Source: Macrothele yani
Lineage: Eukaryota; Arthropoda; Arachnida; Araneae; Macrothelidae
Reading direction: 5' to 3'
DNA length: 64,000 nt
Assembly: GCA_039090855.1 (NCBI GenBank)
Contig: CM077002.1
Location: 83,332,194-83,396,193 of the forward strand
In this document: in pieces, positions 30,720-40,878 of the stretch
How the letters are laid out: every line of letters starts with the position of its first letter
Numbering within the stretch: the first letter of the stretch is position 1
The notes under the pieces: model-generated
The model's input: the letters and a program-made list of their open reading frames with translations, nothing else
Databases searched by the model: none
What the model was told of the DNA's origin: nothing
Position numbers and translations under genes: made by a program

Positions 30720-32145
30720 CGGAGAAGTGGCCACCGGAGAAATGGCCACACGGAGAACTGGCCACACGGGGAACTGGGCACATTGGAATTTCAGTGCCAT
30801 AAAATTGTTCTGCATAAACAAATCTCGCGTGGCTATATTCCCCACTACTTGAGCAACTATTGTTCATATATTTTTTTTAATTTCATTTTCAGTAAGAAAT
30901 TTAGACATTTTTTCCATGATTTTGGGGCAAAAGGCAAAGCGAAGAACTGGCCACCGGAGAAGTGGCCACAAAAATTATAAGGGGCCGTATAAAAATTGCG
31001 TTCTGAACTGCTTCGTGGAAAGAATTTCTGGTCCGATCAGGAGATTTTCAGCATTTAGAGAGCCACAAGTCAACAAATTACTTGAGGACATGTACTGCCT
31101 CAGGAAACATGTGGTGGTGGTGGTGGTGTGTGTGTGTGAGAGGGTAACACCAAAAGTATAAAATATAAATAACTTCTGGTCCGGTCGGGAGATTTTCAGC
31201 ATTTACAACCTACATCTCAGCAAACTCTGTGAGGGCATGTGCTGACTCAGGAAACCTGTCGGGGGAGGGGGGCGTAATACCTAAAATATAAAGCATAAAG
31301 TATTTCTGGTTGTAAATGGTGAAAATCTCCCGATCGGACGAGAAATTTTTTATATTTCACCAAAAGTGTAAAGTGTAAAATATAAAAAAATTCTCGTCCG
31401 ATTGGGAGATTTTCACCATTCACAACCAGAAATACTTTATGCTTTATATTTTAGGTATTACCCCCCCCTCCACCGACAGGTTTCCTGAGTCAGCACATGC
31501 CCTCAGAGAGTTTGCTGAGATGTAGGTTGTAAACGCTGAAAATCTCCCGACCGGACCACAAGTTATTTATATTTTATACTTTTGATGTACCCCCACCTAA
31601 CAGGTTACCTGAGGCAGTACATGCCCTCAAGTAATTTGTTGACTTGTAGGCTCTCTAAACGCTGAAAATCTCCTGATCGGACCAGAAATTCTTTAAATTT
31701 TACACGTTTGGGATCCCCCCCTCGACAGGTTTGCCTAGTAGGCACATGCCCTCAGATAATGTGTCGAGTTGTAGCTTGTAATTACTGAAAATTTCCCGAT
31801 CGGACCAAAATTTTTTATATTTTACACGTTTGGTACCCCCGACAGGTTTCCTGGGTCATCACATGCCCTCAGATACTTTGCAGACTTGTACGTACTTTGC
31901 AAACCTTGAAATCTTTTGTTGAGTTGTAGATCATAAGCATTTTTATAAAGAGTTACATTAATTATCGCAATTGGGAAAAGACGAAATTATGGAACCTTTA
32001 TATGACTCAGATAACCAACCTCTGGGGGTTCGTTGCTACGAAGCAGTCAAAAACGCAATTTTTATACGGCCCCTTAATTTTTTTGTGGCCAGTTCACCCG
32101 TGGCCACTTCTCCGGTGGCCAGTTCTCCTACACCCCAATCACAAC
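30720..32145. repeat. Inverted array of ~130-bp repeats with GGAGAANTGGCCAC ends
   Basis: The outer ends are short tandem words: CGGAGAAGTGGCCAC and variants (30721-30782 and 30945-30970), mirrored at 32085-32140. Inside, ~130-base units (GGTCCGATCAGGAGATTTTC ... GTACTGCCTCAGGAAAC) run about 2.5 times rightward (31016-31340). They then run about four times in reverse (31390-31930), with the axis near 31365. A stretch near 31930-32080 recurs at 58469-58640. Non-coding. Confidence 0.8.
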
Positions 32146-32584
32146 GAGCCTTGCAAACGCTTTATTCCGACATATAAAAGTACTGTACCTAGGTCAATCA
32201 CGTGCTACCAAGAGCTCAGTGGCGCATTCCGGATTTCTTTATGGGGTATAACAAAATATTGAAGATACAAATGAAAATACCTCGAAGAAAATACTTCCAA
32301 ACTAATGCGAACAAATGAAAATACGTATATTCGACATATTAAAGGCCATTTCCAATTATGGTAAAATATATATTTTAAAATTTCAATAAATATATTAAAA
32401 ATAAGCACACCTATAACAAAGTGATACCTCATGTGGGTTGGCCCAGATTTCTGGGTCACACTTCTGAGTGCGCCACTGCAAGATTTCACCCTTCCAAATC
32501 TACGTCTGATTCCCTATCATGGGAGTCTCATAAACCTTCTAGAATCTCTATATAAAACAAAATAAGAAAATGTGAGTGTTTCCG

Positions 32585-32880
32585 TAACCAAATTGTTCGA
32601 CCACTTCTAAATGACCTAGAGATCTGAAAATTAGTATGCTGATAAGTCTTAACGTCCGTATACCTAGAAGTCCAAAAACCAAAAAAAAAAAAAAAAAAAA
32701 TTAAAATTGCGGCTTTGGAACATGGTGCGCTTGAACTTTTCGCGAATTGTTTGACCACTTCTAAATGAGCCAGAGATCTGAAAATTCGCATGCTGAGAAG
32801 TCAAGGTCCTGATACACAGGAAAGTCAGGAAAAAGAAAATCAAAATTGCGGCTTTGGAATAGTGTCTACTTGAATTTTGC
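32585..32880 (+). repeat. ~165-bp tandem repeat, two copies
   Basis: Both units contain GACCACTTCTAAATGA, AGAGATCTGAAAATT and AAAATTGCGGCTTTGGAA. The first carries an A-run at about 32681-32700. Confidence 0.75.
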
Positions 32881-33297
32881 TGTCACTTCCACAACTACAA
32901 AACTCTGAAAACCAAAAAATTCAAAAGTGAGGCTTAGCTTTACTGTTCAAAATGCTGATTGGTTTAAAATACAAGTATACCAGAAACTTTGAAATGCTGT
33001 AAAAATTCCGCGAAATTTTGATTTCAAATTAAGGGCTGCCAAAACCTGCTCCGTTTTACGTCAAACCATATGCATTGACGTCACGAACTCTGTTCTAAAT
33101 CGTGAAACAATCACGGATCTTAAATTACTTTGCTGTCCCTTAATTACTTTCCTCTCCCTCTAATTTTGTGTTTAAAAATGATTTCATTAATTTACCGTCC
33201 GGAGAGTGGGTATAACTGCTAGTATGTCAAGGGCGTACAAAGTAATGAGACTGATTTTACGTGGGGCAGAAGTGTAATGCAATAAATTAACTTACAA

Positions 33298-34214
33298 TTA
33301 AACACTTTCGAAGTGTTCTTCCTCTACCTGAATGCACCGGTCCCACCTTTTTATCCACTTCCGGTACGTGTGTTCGGAGCCCTTCCTAGAAATGTAGTTA
33401 AGGATACCCATTACAGCCTTGTTCAGCTCAGTATTTGAAGCAAAGTGCAAAACGATACCCACGAAGTTGTTTCTTTACTTCAGGGAATAGGTGGAAGGCG
33501 CACAGCGTCAAGTCCGGTGAATAAGGAGAGTGCTTTATCATTTCGATGCCCAGATCTTGTATAACCTGCTGGATACGCTAAGCATGATGCGCAGGATCAT
33601 TATCTTGATGCAAAATCTAACCAGTCTGTACCTATTCAGGTCGTTTTGGGGATTTTTTTTCTCAGAGGACTTTTAAAAATTTCAAAATAACAGGCACCAA
33701 TAACTGTTTTTCCTTGTGGAACAGCAGGGTCACACACAATTCCCTTTATGTCGAAGGGAATATATCTTCTCTTTACTTGCAACAAGCTTTCTTGGATCGA
33801 AAGCTCTATGGGTGTTTCCAATGGATACTCTGTTGTTTTGTTTCTGGATCGAAATGATGAAAAACGTTTTCACCACATATGACGACTCGATCCAAATAGT
33901 GCAGCTCACGTCGTACCTGACACTTCCATTGACAAGTGATAACAAGATTTGCCTTGTGTTCATCCGTGAGCAAGTGGGAAATTCACTTTGCATCGACTTT
34001 TCGGTACCCCAACCGGTTTTTCAGTGTCATCAACGCATTAGTAACCTTCTCAAGGCACCGCATTCACAAATTTCTTGTGCCGCTCAAAACCTCTTGCACA
34101 GGACAACGCATCTTCTTCACAGCCTGTTTTACTCATTTCGTGCTTTTCTGCGGTGGTTTTACTTAAACGCACGCAAAATTTTATAGCTGCTCTTTGCTCC
34201 AATTTTAAATCCAT
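33298..34214 (-). pseudogene. mariner-family transposase, full length but dead
   Basis: Starts MDLKLEQRAAIKFCVRLSK and has ALSCARGFERHKKFVNA in the HTH domain, then LTDEHKANLV. FHHFDPETKQQSIHWKHP follows, where the preceding GDE motif is lost (reads CGEN). Next come VPQGKTVIGACYFEI and LHQDNDPAHHA (second Asp present). In SPDLTLCAFHLFP the expected third Asp is Ala. It ends WDRCIQVEEEHFESV, stop TTA at 33298-33300. Several frameshifts occur between about 33640 and 34090. DD34D mariner signature by family knowledge; two catalytic residues are missing. TIRs not identified. Confidence 0.85.
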
Positions 34215-35276
34215 AATAGGTTACAGAAACACGTGTGAACTTTACGCTGTCTTCTACAGGAATGAACCAGCGGAGCGCTGTGACCACATGTCATTACGTG
34301 ACTAGTCTTGCAGATGTTCCGACACAGGCAGCTGCATTTTTCTGGTGGGTTTGTTTTGGCGCTATTTTTAACAATAGATATTTCTTCGAGCAAGCCTAAG
34401 AAATTTATTCTGTAGACTAACAATAGAAAAACGAACCTTGATAGCGAAAACCTCCACTTTTTGAATATCAAGATTAATGGAATAGTTGGCGAACGGTTTG
34501 TGACCGAGATCTACGACAAAAGGAGAGACTTCGGGTTTAACATCATTTGTTATACTCACTGGAACTCAAACATCTCAAATAATGTGCATAGCAATATAAT
34601 AATTTTACAGTTTTGGTGTATCTGTAGAATATGCAGTGAATTGCCTTCTATTAATAGGAACCTCTGTTGGTTATTTAAACAATTGTTGGCAAATTGTTTT
34701 TCTTTTTATTTCGTATACAAGTACTTCAAACAGCTGATCTTGAAATTTAATTCCACCAAGACTTACGATTTACTAAGAGTCGTTTGATGGGTCACTAACG
34801 GCTGAAGTATTTGACTAACACCAGCATAGTTTGCACGTAGCAATCCCATGACATTCCTTCTAGGCCTTGCTCTCTATAGTTTGCTGTTTGTGTTCACCAT
34901 GGCCGTTTGCTTCACCTTTCATCTTTGGAGCACAGGTATGTGTATGTTGGGTTTGTTCACCAAGTCGTCTCTGGCATGTCGTTTTTGAATTTCCTATGGT
35001 CTCGTGGCTTCGAGAACGCATTCAGCGAGGCTTTTGGCTCTGGCCAGCTTATTTTGCTGACACAGAAAAGCCACTTCGCTCAACCATTGTTCTGCTAAAG
35101 ATAATGAATGTTTGGAATTTGTTGCATATCATTCAGACTTTCAGCGGTTTAGATACATTTGTTAATGAAAAGTTATGGCATGTTGTTGCATTTTCATGGG
35201 TTATTTTACTGCTTGTGTAGTACGAGTTTGGAGCTTCATGGTACATTACTTATGTGGATTTCAGGGTTGTTTATGC
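34215..35276. other. No gene seen
   Basis: Open stretches on both strands (for example 34867-35220 plus) lack recognisable domains. One or two hydrophobic runs are not enough to call a gene. Confidence 0.4.
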
Positions 35277-35307
35277 CATTTTCTGGTATACTTTTTTTAT
35301 TTGAAGG

Positions 35308-35530
35308 TGTTTTTTTTTTTTTATTGGAGGTTTAACGACCATCGTGAGCAACTCAATGGACTATAAGCATTCGCCCGTCCCTAATTTAGGATCACTGGTT
35401 CCAGGGAAGGGAGAAAGCCAGTGCCGTAAGACAAACACAACATCCATGCCTCACCGGGATTTGAACCCGGACCCCTTACGGACGAATGATCAGAGGCCAT
35501 CGCTTAGACCACTGCGCCAACGGGGCGGCA
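35308..35530 (-). mobile_element. SINE-A copy 5
   Basis: Near-consensus body and head. A likely duplication CATTTTCTGG(T/A)ATAC occurs at 35277-35292 and about 35529-35544; the intervening T-rich segment is the tail. Confidence 0.88.
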
Positions 35531-35727
35531 TTTTCTGGAATACAACTCATATGGGTTATATATGTGTGTGTATACACACACACATCGAGTGAAAACTGAA
35601 TTATGACCTCCCCTATCAAAAGTGGATGCGGCCTATTGACCACGTGATTTCCGAAAGGGCGTGATTAGTATACCGACGTAGCATTTATAAGGTGTAAATA
35701 ATAAGTAGGAAAATAAAGAGGAGTGTG

Positions 35728-35932
35728 ATGGATAAACGCAAGGATTTCTCGGACGTTGAGAAAGGACAGCTTGGGGGAGCTCGAAGAGAGGGTACCCCGA
35801 TTCTCCAAATGGCTGAACTGGTGGGTTTTTCGTGATCCGCCGTAGTTAAAGTGCATCAGGACTGGGGGGAGATTGGTCAAACAACAACTGAGAGGCAAAA
35901 TTTCTCAGGACAGCGAAAGGTTGATGTGAGAG
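35728..35932 (+). pseudogene. Tc1 transposase N-terminus
   Basis: MDKRKDFSDVEKGQLGGARR begins an HTH domain. An in-frame TGA follows VGFS. The frame then reads RQNFSGQRKVDV to the hAT insertion. Confidence 0.75.
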
Positions 35933-36578
35933 CAGGGCCGGCCCGTGTTATTGTTCATGCGTGGACAAGGTGAAGGTCTGGCCGTCTTTAGATGAAATTA
36001 ACATATTTTGTTGCACACACATACCCCCCCCCCCCCACACACACACACTTTTCTTGAGGCACGCAGGCCACATAGTGGGAGATACTTATGGAATTATCTT
36101 CCAAAATTCAATGAAAACCTGCACAAATTGCCAGTTTGTATTTCGAGGGAGAATCCTGTAAGAATACACATCATGCAGGAAAAAAATACTTCCTGTGGAA
36201 ATAACAGGCAACAGAACAATGAAATATTGAAAATCGACTGCTGTGGAATGTATATCAGAAAGGACGACGGGGTATGTAATCTTTATACAGCCGGGAGGGG
36301 GGGCGTCAAACTAACTTACATGGAAAATTCCCAAATACTGATTTTACACTTTAAAGTTCTCAGGAAATTCCGTTTTTCCTTTCGATTAAAACATTAAGTT
36401 GGAGTCCCTTGATTAATGCGAGGCTCGAGACCAAGCCATTACTATAGCATTGTATGTACGAGGGTGTCTAAAGAAAACCAGGGATTGAGGAGTTACCTGA
36501 AGTTTGTAGTGTACACGTTTTTACTTAGTTTCTCTTTTTATTATAACAGCAATCTGGATTTCATTAGCAATCTACATA

Positions 36579-36800
36579 TTAATTCTATAAGGTTTTTTAC
36601 TGTGAGTCCTATTTTGGGAGAACAGCTGAACGTAAAGGTATATGGTTGAGGTATCAAAATAAAGGTCTTACCATGTAGATGTGCTAGTCGAAGAGAAAAA
36701 TGAGATTGGGGCAACGGTTTGGTCGTTGTGGGGCGGCAAAGTTCCCATGTAAAGTCTATGGGAGAAGCGTGCGGTTGACTCACGCTCTGTTGAAGGCTGA
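36579..36800 (+). repeat. Direct repeat X, copy 1
   Basis: Contains CTATAAGGTTTTTTACTGTGAG, GAGATTGGGGCAACG and AAAGTTCCCATGTAAAGTC. It matches 37105-37193 plus 37783-37905, where the miniature LTR element interrupts the second copy. Copy 1 is thus the empty site. Confidence 0.8.
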
Positions 36801-37193
36801 AGCATGGAGGGACTGAAATGGTCCAAAGTCCGAAGTCTCTTTTCTGATCGAACCGTTGCGCAAAGCAACGGTAGCAGGATTCGTATCAAAGTTTTCATCG
36901 TAACAGTGAACACTCTCAAAGACCTGATTGCGTTATGTCATTGGACTGTGTGATGTATATATACAATTTAATATCCATTCGATCCAGTTTATTCATGTAG
37001 GTCGTAGGTAAGACGTTTCCCATTATGTAAAGATGTAAATAAACATTCCGTTGACCATTGTTAGTGAAAATTTTAGAATGTACGTATTGAATTGCGCCAT
37101 CTACATCTTCATCCTATAAGGTTTTTTAGAGTGAGACCTATTTTGAGAGAACGGCGGAACCTAAAAATATGGTTCAGGTATCAAGATAAAGGT

Positions 37194-37357
37194 TGTGACG
37201 TGCCTGCCTCGCCGGACGCACACGACATAAAGGCAGATAGCGGCAAGAACGAGCGTCTGCGTAGCTCAGTTGGTAGAGCGACTTGTTCCGGAATAAGTGG
37301 ACTCGGGTTCGATCTCCGGCGTGGACCAAAAATGACAGCGAAATTTACTTCGTTATA
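37194..37357 (+). repeat. TRIM 5' LTR
   Basis: 164 bases, about nine differences from the 3' LTR. Carries the tRNA-like sequence at 37255-37326. Confidence 0.85.
37255..37326 (+). other. tRNA-like sequence in the TRIM 5' LTR
   Basis: A 7-bp acceptor pairs GTCTGCG with CGTGGAC (two wobble pairs). The D-arm is GCTC/GAGC with box A TAGCTCAGTTGG. The anticodon stem ACTTG/TAAGT encloses an 8-base loop TTCCGGAA, one longer than a normal tRNA. The box B region is GGTTCGATCTC. CA follows directly. The odd loop argues against a functional tRNA; it could serve as a pol III promoter. Confidence 0.65.
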
Positions 37358-37358
37358 A

Positions 37359-37377
37359 TGGCGCCCGAACTTCCCGG
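37359..37377 (+). promoter_or_regulatory. TRIM primer-binding site
   Basis: TGGCGCCCGAACTTCCCGG; the first 12 bases equal the classical tRNA-Lys PBS. Confidence 0.8.
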
Positions 37378-37608
37378 ATGACCCGGCCGTTAAAGATTTC
37401 GCAATCGTGTGATGTTCTTTCCACACCACGAGATACGAAAAATAAGAGAATCCCTTCTCCAGCGCTTCGAAAAAATAAATGTGGGTGACGTTGCATTCCA
37501 CACACCAGATTGACTGGGAGTTCTCAAATGCATATTCTACAGCGGATGGCTACCTACACCGATTCATGGTCACGGCTGACCCGTGGGCCACGCTCTCAGC
37601 CCTCTTTC

Positions 37609-37618
37609 GGGGGGGAGA
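37609..37618 (+). promoter_or_regulatory. TRIM polypurine tract
   Basis: GGGGGGGAGA immediately before the TG of the 3' LTR. Confidence 0.8.
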
Positions 37619-37782
37619 TGTGACGTGCCTGCCCCGCAGGACGCACACGACATAAAGGCAGATAGCAGCAAGAACGAACGTCTGCGTAGCTCAGTTGGTA
37701 GAGCGACGTGTTCCGGAATAAGGGGACTCGGGTTCGATCCCTGGCGTGGACCAAAAATGACGGAGAAATTTACTTCGTTATA
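37619..37782 (+). repeat. TRIM 3' LTR
   Basis: 164 bases, with a tRNA-like sequence at 37680-37751. Here box B is GGTTCGATCCC, closer to consensus than in the 5' LTR. Confidence 0.85.
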
Positions 37783-38005
37783 AGGTATTACTATGTAGAT
37801 GAGCCAGTCGAAGAGAAAAAAGAGATTGGGGCAACGCTTCGGGCGTCGCGGGGCTGCAAAGTTCCCATGTAAAGTCTATGGGAGAAGCGTGCGGCCCTAA
37901 TCTACATCAGGCGCTCAGTTCAGTGTCAGACTTGGTGTGTGCATCATATTCTATGATCAGTCCTAAAGTAAGTAAATACTTTATTGCATAATTACCCTTA
38001 ACAGA

Positions 38006-38270
38006 ATGTCTCTCCCGAAGAAAAAAACAAACAAACCTAAGAGCTTTACTGGAAGGCGTGAGCGATCAATGCGTCGCAACTATATGTCTCAGACAAGAGA
38101 GAATGAAGAGTATTCGCAACGTTAATCTCATTCCAACAACATTTACAAACACAGTTGTGACTGAAGATGAGAGTGAAAGAGTGCGCTATCCAGTTGAATT
38201 TTCGCACACGATCGAGGTGAGTGGAATTCCGCCTCACATTTTACGACTGAAAAAGGGAGCAGTAGTCAAG
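38006..38270 (+). pseudogene. Helitron/PIF1-type helicase remnant
   Basis: MSLPKKKTNKPKSFTGRRER (38006 on) resembles the basic N-terminus of Helitron proteins. After a frame change the frame from 38058 reads YPVEFSHTIEVSGIPPHILR and LKKGAVVKNL, the C-terminal motif of PIF1-like helicases of Helitrons (YPxEFL...GxPPHxLxLKxGxxVMLLRN). A large deletion has joined the two ends. SINE-A copy 6 then interrupts the last motif. The helicase block is clear; N-terminal assignment is weaker. Confidence 0.65.
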
Positions 38271-38277
38271 AACCTGG

Positions 38278-38501
38278 CCGCCCCGGTGGCGCAGTGGTCT
38301 AAGCGCTGGCTTATGATGATTCGTTCGTGAAGGATCCAAGTTCAAATCTCGGTGAGGTATGGATGTTGTGTCTTACGGCACTGGCTCTCTCCCTTCCCTG
38401 GAACAAGTGACCCTAAATTAGGGACAGGCGACTGCTTATAGGCCATTGAGTTGCCACGGTGGTTGTTAAAACTTCAGTCAAAATTTTTAAAAAAAAATGA
38501 C
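38278..38501 (+). mobile_element. SINE-A copy 6
   Basis: Diverged head (box B reads AAGTTCAAATCTCGG). Target duplication GAACCTGG at 38270-38277 and 38502-38509. Confidence 0.85.
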
Positions 38502-38509
38502 GAACCTGG

Positions 38510-39376
38510 ACTGTTGTCATTACTGAAGTGGTTGAATGAATTTGTCAATCAAATAAAGTTTACATTTGTTGTTTCTTATGAGTTTATCCTTTTCAAAAAA
38601 AAAAAAAAAATTACTAACCGTTGATTCCGACGGGTTTCGTCTATTTAAGTTAAAACAAATAATTCAAAATACTTCGGGGAAAAAAACAAAACAAAAAAAA
38701 ACTTGTTTCCTTTTTCACTGAAATCCCAGTTTTCTTGTTTCCTTTAATTAAATGATTAGAGTATTTTTCTTGTATCCAGTCTCTTCACCTCATACGGGTG
38801 AAATGAGAATTGCTAAATCACATGTTGTACCAACTAAACATGCCGATTTCTTACTCGGTCCTAGGAAGAAAAATATTTACTCTGAAAACAAATATTCCCA
38901 TCGGAGCGGACATACCGTCCTCCCTTTTATGGTGTAATTAGTTTAAATTGCGGATGCGGTCACTTTGAAAATGATACCGTGCTATAGTGGTAGGGTAACG
39001 GGGAGAGCGCCTAGGGTTGTTTCCCTCCTGCTTTGCAAAAGAAGAGGTTGGTCAAGAAGCGAGTGGTAATCGTATATAATTTGGAGACATTTTCATGACT
39101 GTAGCCTCAAGGCGAGTAAATGTCTCAGGTCCAGGAAGAGACACAAAGATACAGACTTCAAAAATAGAAAAGCTGAACATACTGACTTAGAAGAACGGCA
39201 GAGAATGAGAACTGCTATAAAATATTGCAATTAGGAATTCGCTTTTATGTAATACTACGGATGAAACAAAGGCGATTAATTCACAAAGAAAAAAGGGCAA
39301 ATAATATGTATTTTATGAAACAGTATATTTCAGATCATTATCATATAAACATAATATATATATATGTATTTATAAA
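38510..39376. other. hAT interior, no gene seen
   Basis: A-rich with several A-runs. Short frames only. Confidence 0.4.
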
Positions 39377-39441
39377 CTTGGGGAGACCTTCGTCCAGCAG
39401 TGGATTGATAATGGTTGACAATGATGATGATGATGATGATA
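39377..39441 (+). mobile_element. RTE 3' end, 65-bp truncated copy
   Basis: AAACTTGGGGAGACCTTCG through GGATTGATAATGGTTGAC and (ATG)n matches the end of the RTE at 14545-14606 almost exactly. Extreme 5' truncation of the same family. Confidence 0.9.
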
Positions 39442-39529
39442 TGAAAAAGCTAAAGCAAAATAAGGGCAGTCTATCGGCTAGCCGCCCTCCATATGACCGC
39501 CGACGTGCCCACGCCTAGGTCCGGCCCTG

Positions 39530-40130
39530 TGTGAGAGGTGAGCGCCGGGTCCGACAACACGTACAGTCCAACAGACGAAACACTGTTCAACAGTTGACTA
39601 CCCAATACAACAGAGGTCAACCCAGAACAGTATCTGCCATGCCCATGCGTCGCATGTTTGCACGTATGGGCTATAAATGTAGACGATCCCAACGACATCC
39701 TTTTCTAACCACAGTGCACCGGCGCAAAAGACTCACCTGGAGCAAAGATCTTGCAAGTTGGACTTCAGATGACTGAAAGAACGTGTTCTCCGGTGTCACG
39801 AGTCTCGTTTTCTTCTCCACTCCGTGGATACGTATTTGGCGCAAAGAGCATGACGCACTCGATCCATCATGCATCGCTTCCACAGTGCAAGCCGGTGGAG
39901 GTGGTTGTGTGGTGTGGGGCATGTTTATCATGCAGGAACTTGGATTCGTGGTACATGAGGAACGTATGACTGGTGCCCACTATCGTGAATTGCTTGCTGA
40001 CTTTGTACAGCCAGCATTGTTGCATTTTTTTCTGAACGGAGACGGTGTCTTCCTAGATGTCAATATGCCAAACCATTGGTACAATGTTAGGCAGGAATAT
40101 AAAAACATTTGGAAAGATTCAGTAGCCTGA
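39530..40130 (+). pseudogene. Tc1 transposase, remainder
   Basis: RGERRVRQHVQSNRRNTVQQ leads the second HTH (AMPMRRMFARMGYKCRRSQR) and SKDLASWTSDD, with a stop just after. The same frame continues after the stop. The first Asp motif (SDESRF in relatives) is destroyed (reads SGVTS). GGGCVVWGMF and MTGAHYRELL are present, and in the second-Asp motif the Asp is Val (FLDVNMPNH). Sequence ends before the Glu. Certainly inactive. Confidence 0.82.
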
Positions 40131-40870
40131 TTCAATTCCAATACAACGCAAATTATTATCACACATTGTGTGTGAATAATTTATGAGTAGCAATAAGTTT
40201 AATGGGAAACGAACTGAAGAAATGTTTAATATCTGAAGTTCAAGACGCTTTGTATTTTTCAATAATTGTATATTCGACTCCCGATATCCCCTACACGGTT
40301 CAATTCCCTTTAATCTTAAGTATTTTTGAAAACGAAGGAGATATAAAATAAATGTTTTTGGTTTTCTTCAAATCGAGGATCATGATTCCGCATATTTCGA
40401 AAAGATTGTATTGGAATCATTAAAGGATCTATCTATTGAAATCAAAACTGTACATACCAAACATACGATAATGCTGCAAACTTTTCGGATAATTACAGTG
40501 GATTACAATCGACAACGTATTGAAAAAGCAACCTATGTACCATGTGCTACTTGTTGTTTTTAAACAAGCGTTTCATTATTTTAACTTTATTCAGAATGTG
40601 TAAGTATATTTCACTTTGTCTTCTTCACGATGGAATATTCTCATAAATGGATTGCCGGACTCTCAATCCAAACATACAAAGAGAATAGGAGACACCAGAT
40701 GGGCAGCAAGAGCTGACACCAGGTTCAGCTTTAAGATGGAATTACAAGAACATCAAGGAAGCATTAATTCGAATTGGTATGAATGGCAATGAAAAACGAA
40801 TGGGTAAATTAGAGGCACAACAATTATCACAATTTTTTAATGAATATGAAATAGCTTTATTAACAGTTTT
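40131..40870. other. No gene seen
   Basis: AT-rich DNA without recognisable structure. Confidence 0.4.
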
Positions 40871-40878
40871 ATGGGACA

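Larger units (their letters stand above)
37194..37782 (+). mobile_element. TRIM: miniature LTR element with tRNA-like LTRs
   Basis: 589 bases. Identical-length LTRs (164 bp each) occupy 37194-37357 and 37619-37782. They start TGTGACGTGCC and end TTCGTTATA. One base after the 5' LTR is a PBS (37359) and just before the 3' LTR a polypurine tract (37609-37618). AGGT is duplicated at 37190-37193 and 37783-37786, and repeat X copy 1 shows the uninterrupted target. There is no coding capacity in the 261-base interior. Each LTR contains a 72-base tRNA-like sequence. It is non-autonomous and would need enzymes in trans. Confidence 0.88.
35933..39529. mobile_element. hAT element (3.6 kb) inserted in the Tc1
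   Basis: Ends CAGGGCCGGCCCGTG and, inverted, CAGGGCCGGACCTAG. Perfect 8-base duplication TGTGAGAG at 35925-35932 and 39530-39537. No hAT transposase is recognised inside. Its interior holds a direct repeat, a miniature LTR element, Helitron-type coding remnants, a SINE and an RTE 3' end. It is therefore a non-autonomous hAT that gathered or carried other elements. Confidence 0.85.
35690..40130 (+). mobile_element. Tc1-family transposon relic split by a hAT insertion
   Basis: Transposase coding lies at 35728-35932 and 39538-40130, and the halves join in frame once the hAT and one 8-base duplication are set aside. Terminal repeats were not convincingly found; the outer limits are approximate. 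Confidence 0.75.

Noticed and set aside
34867..35220. 117-codon frame with hydrophobic stretches
   Set aside because: No domain or start context; high AT and overlapping frames make chance likely.
37255..37326. A functional tRNA gene
   Set aside because: The anticodon loop has 8 bases (TTCCGGAA), the sequence sits in an LTR in four copies with the same oddity, and flanks are those of a TRIM.
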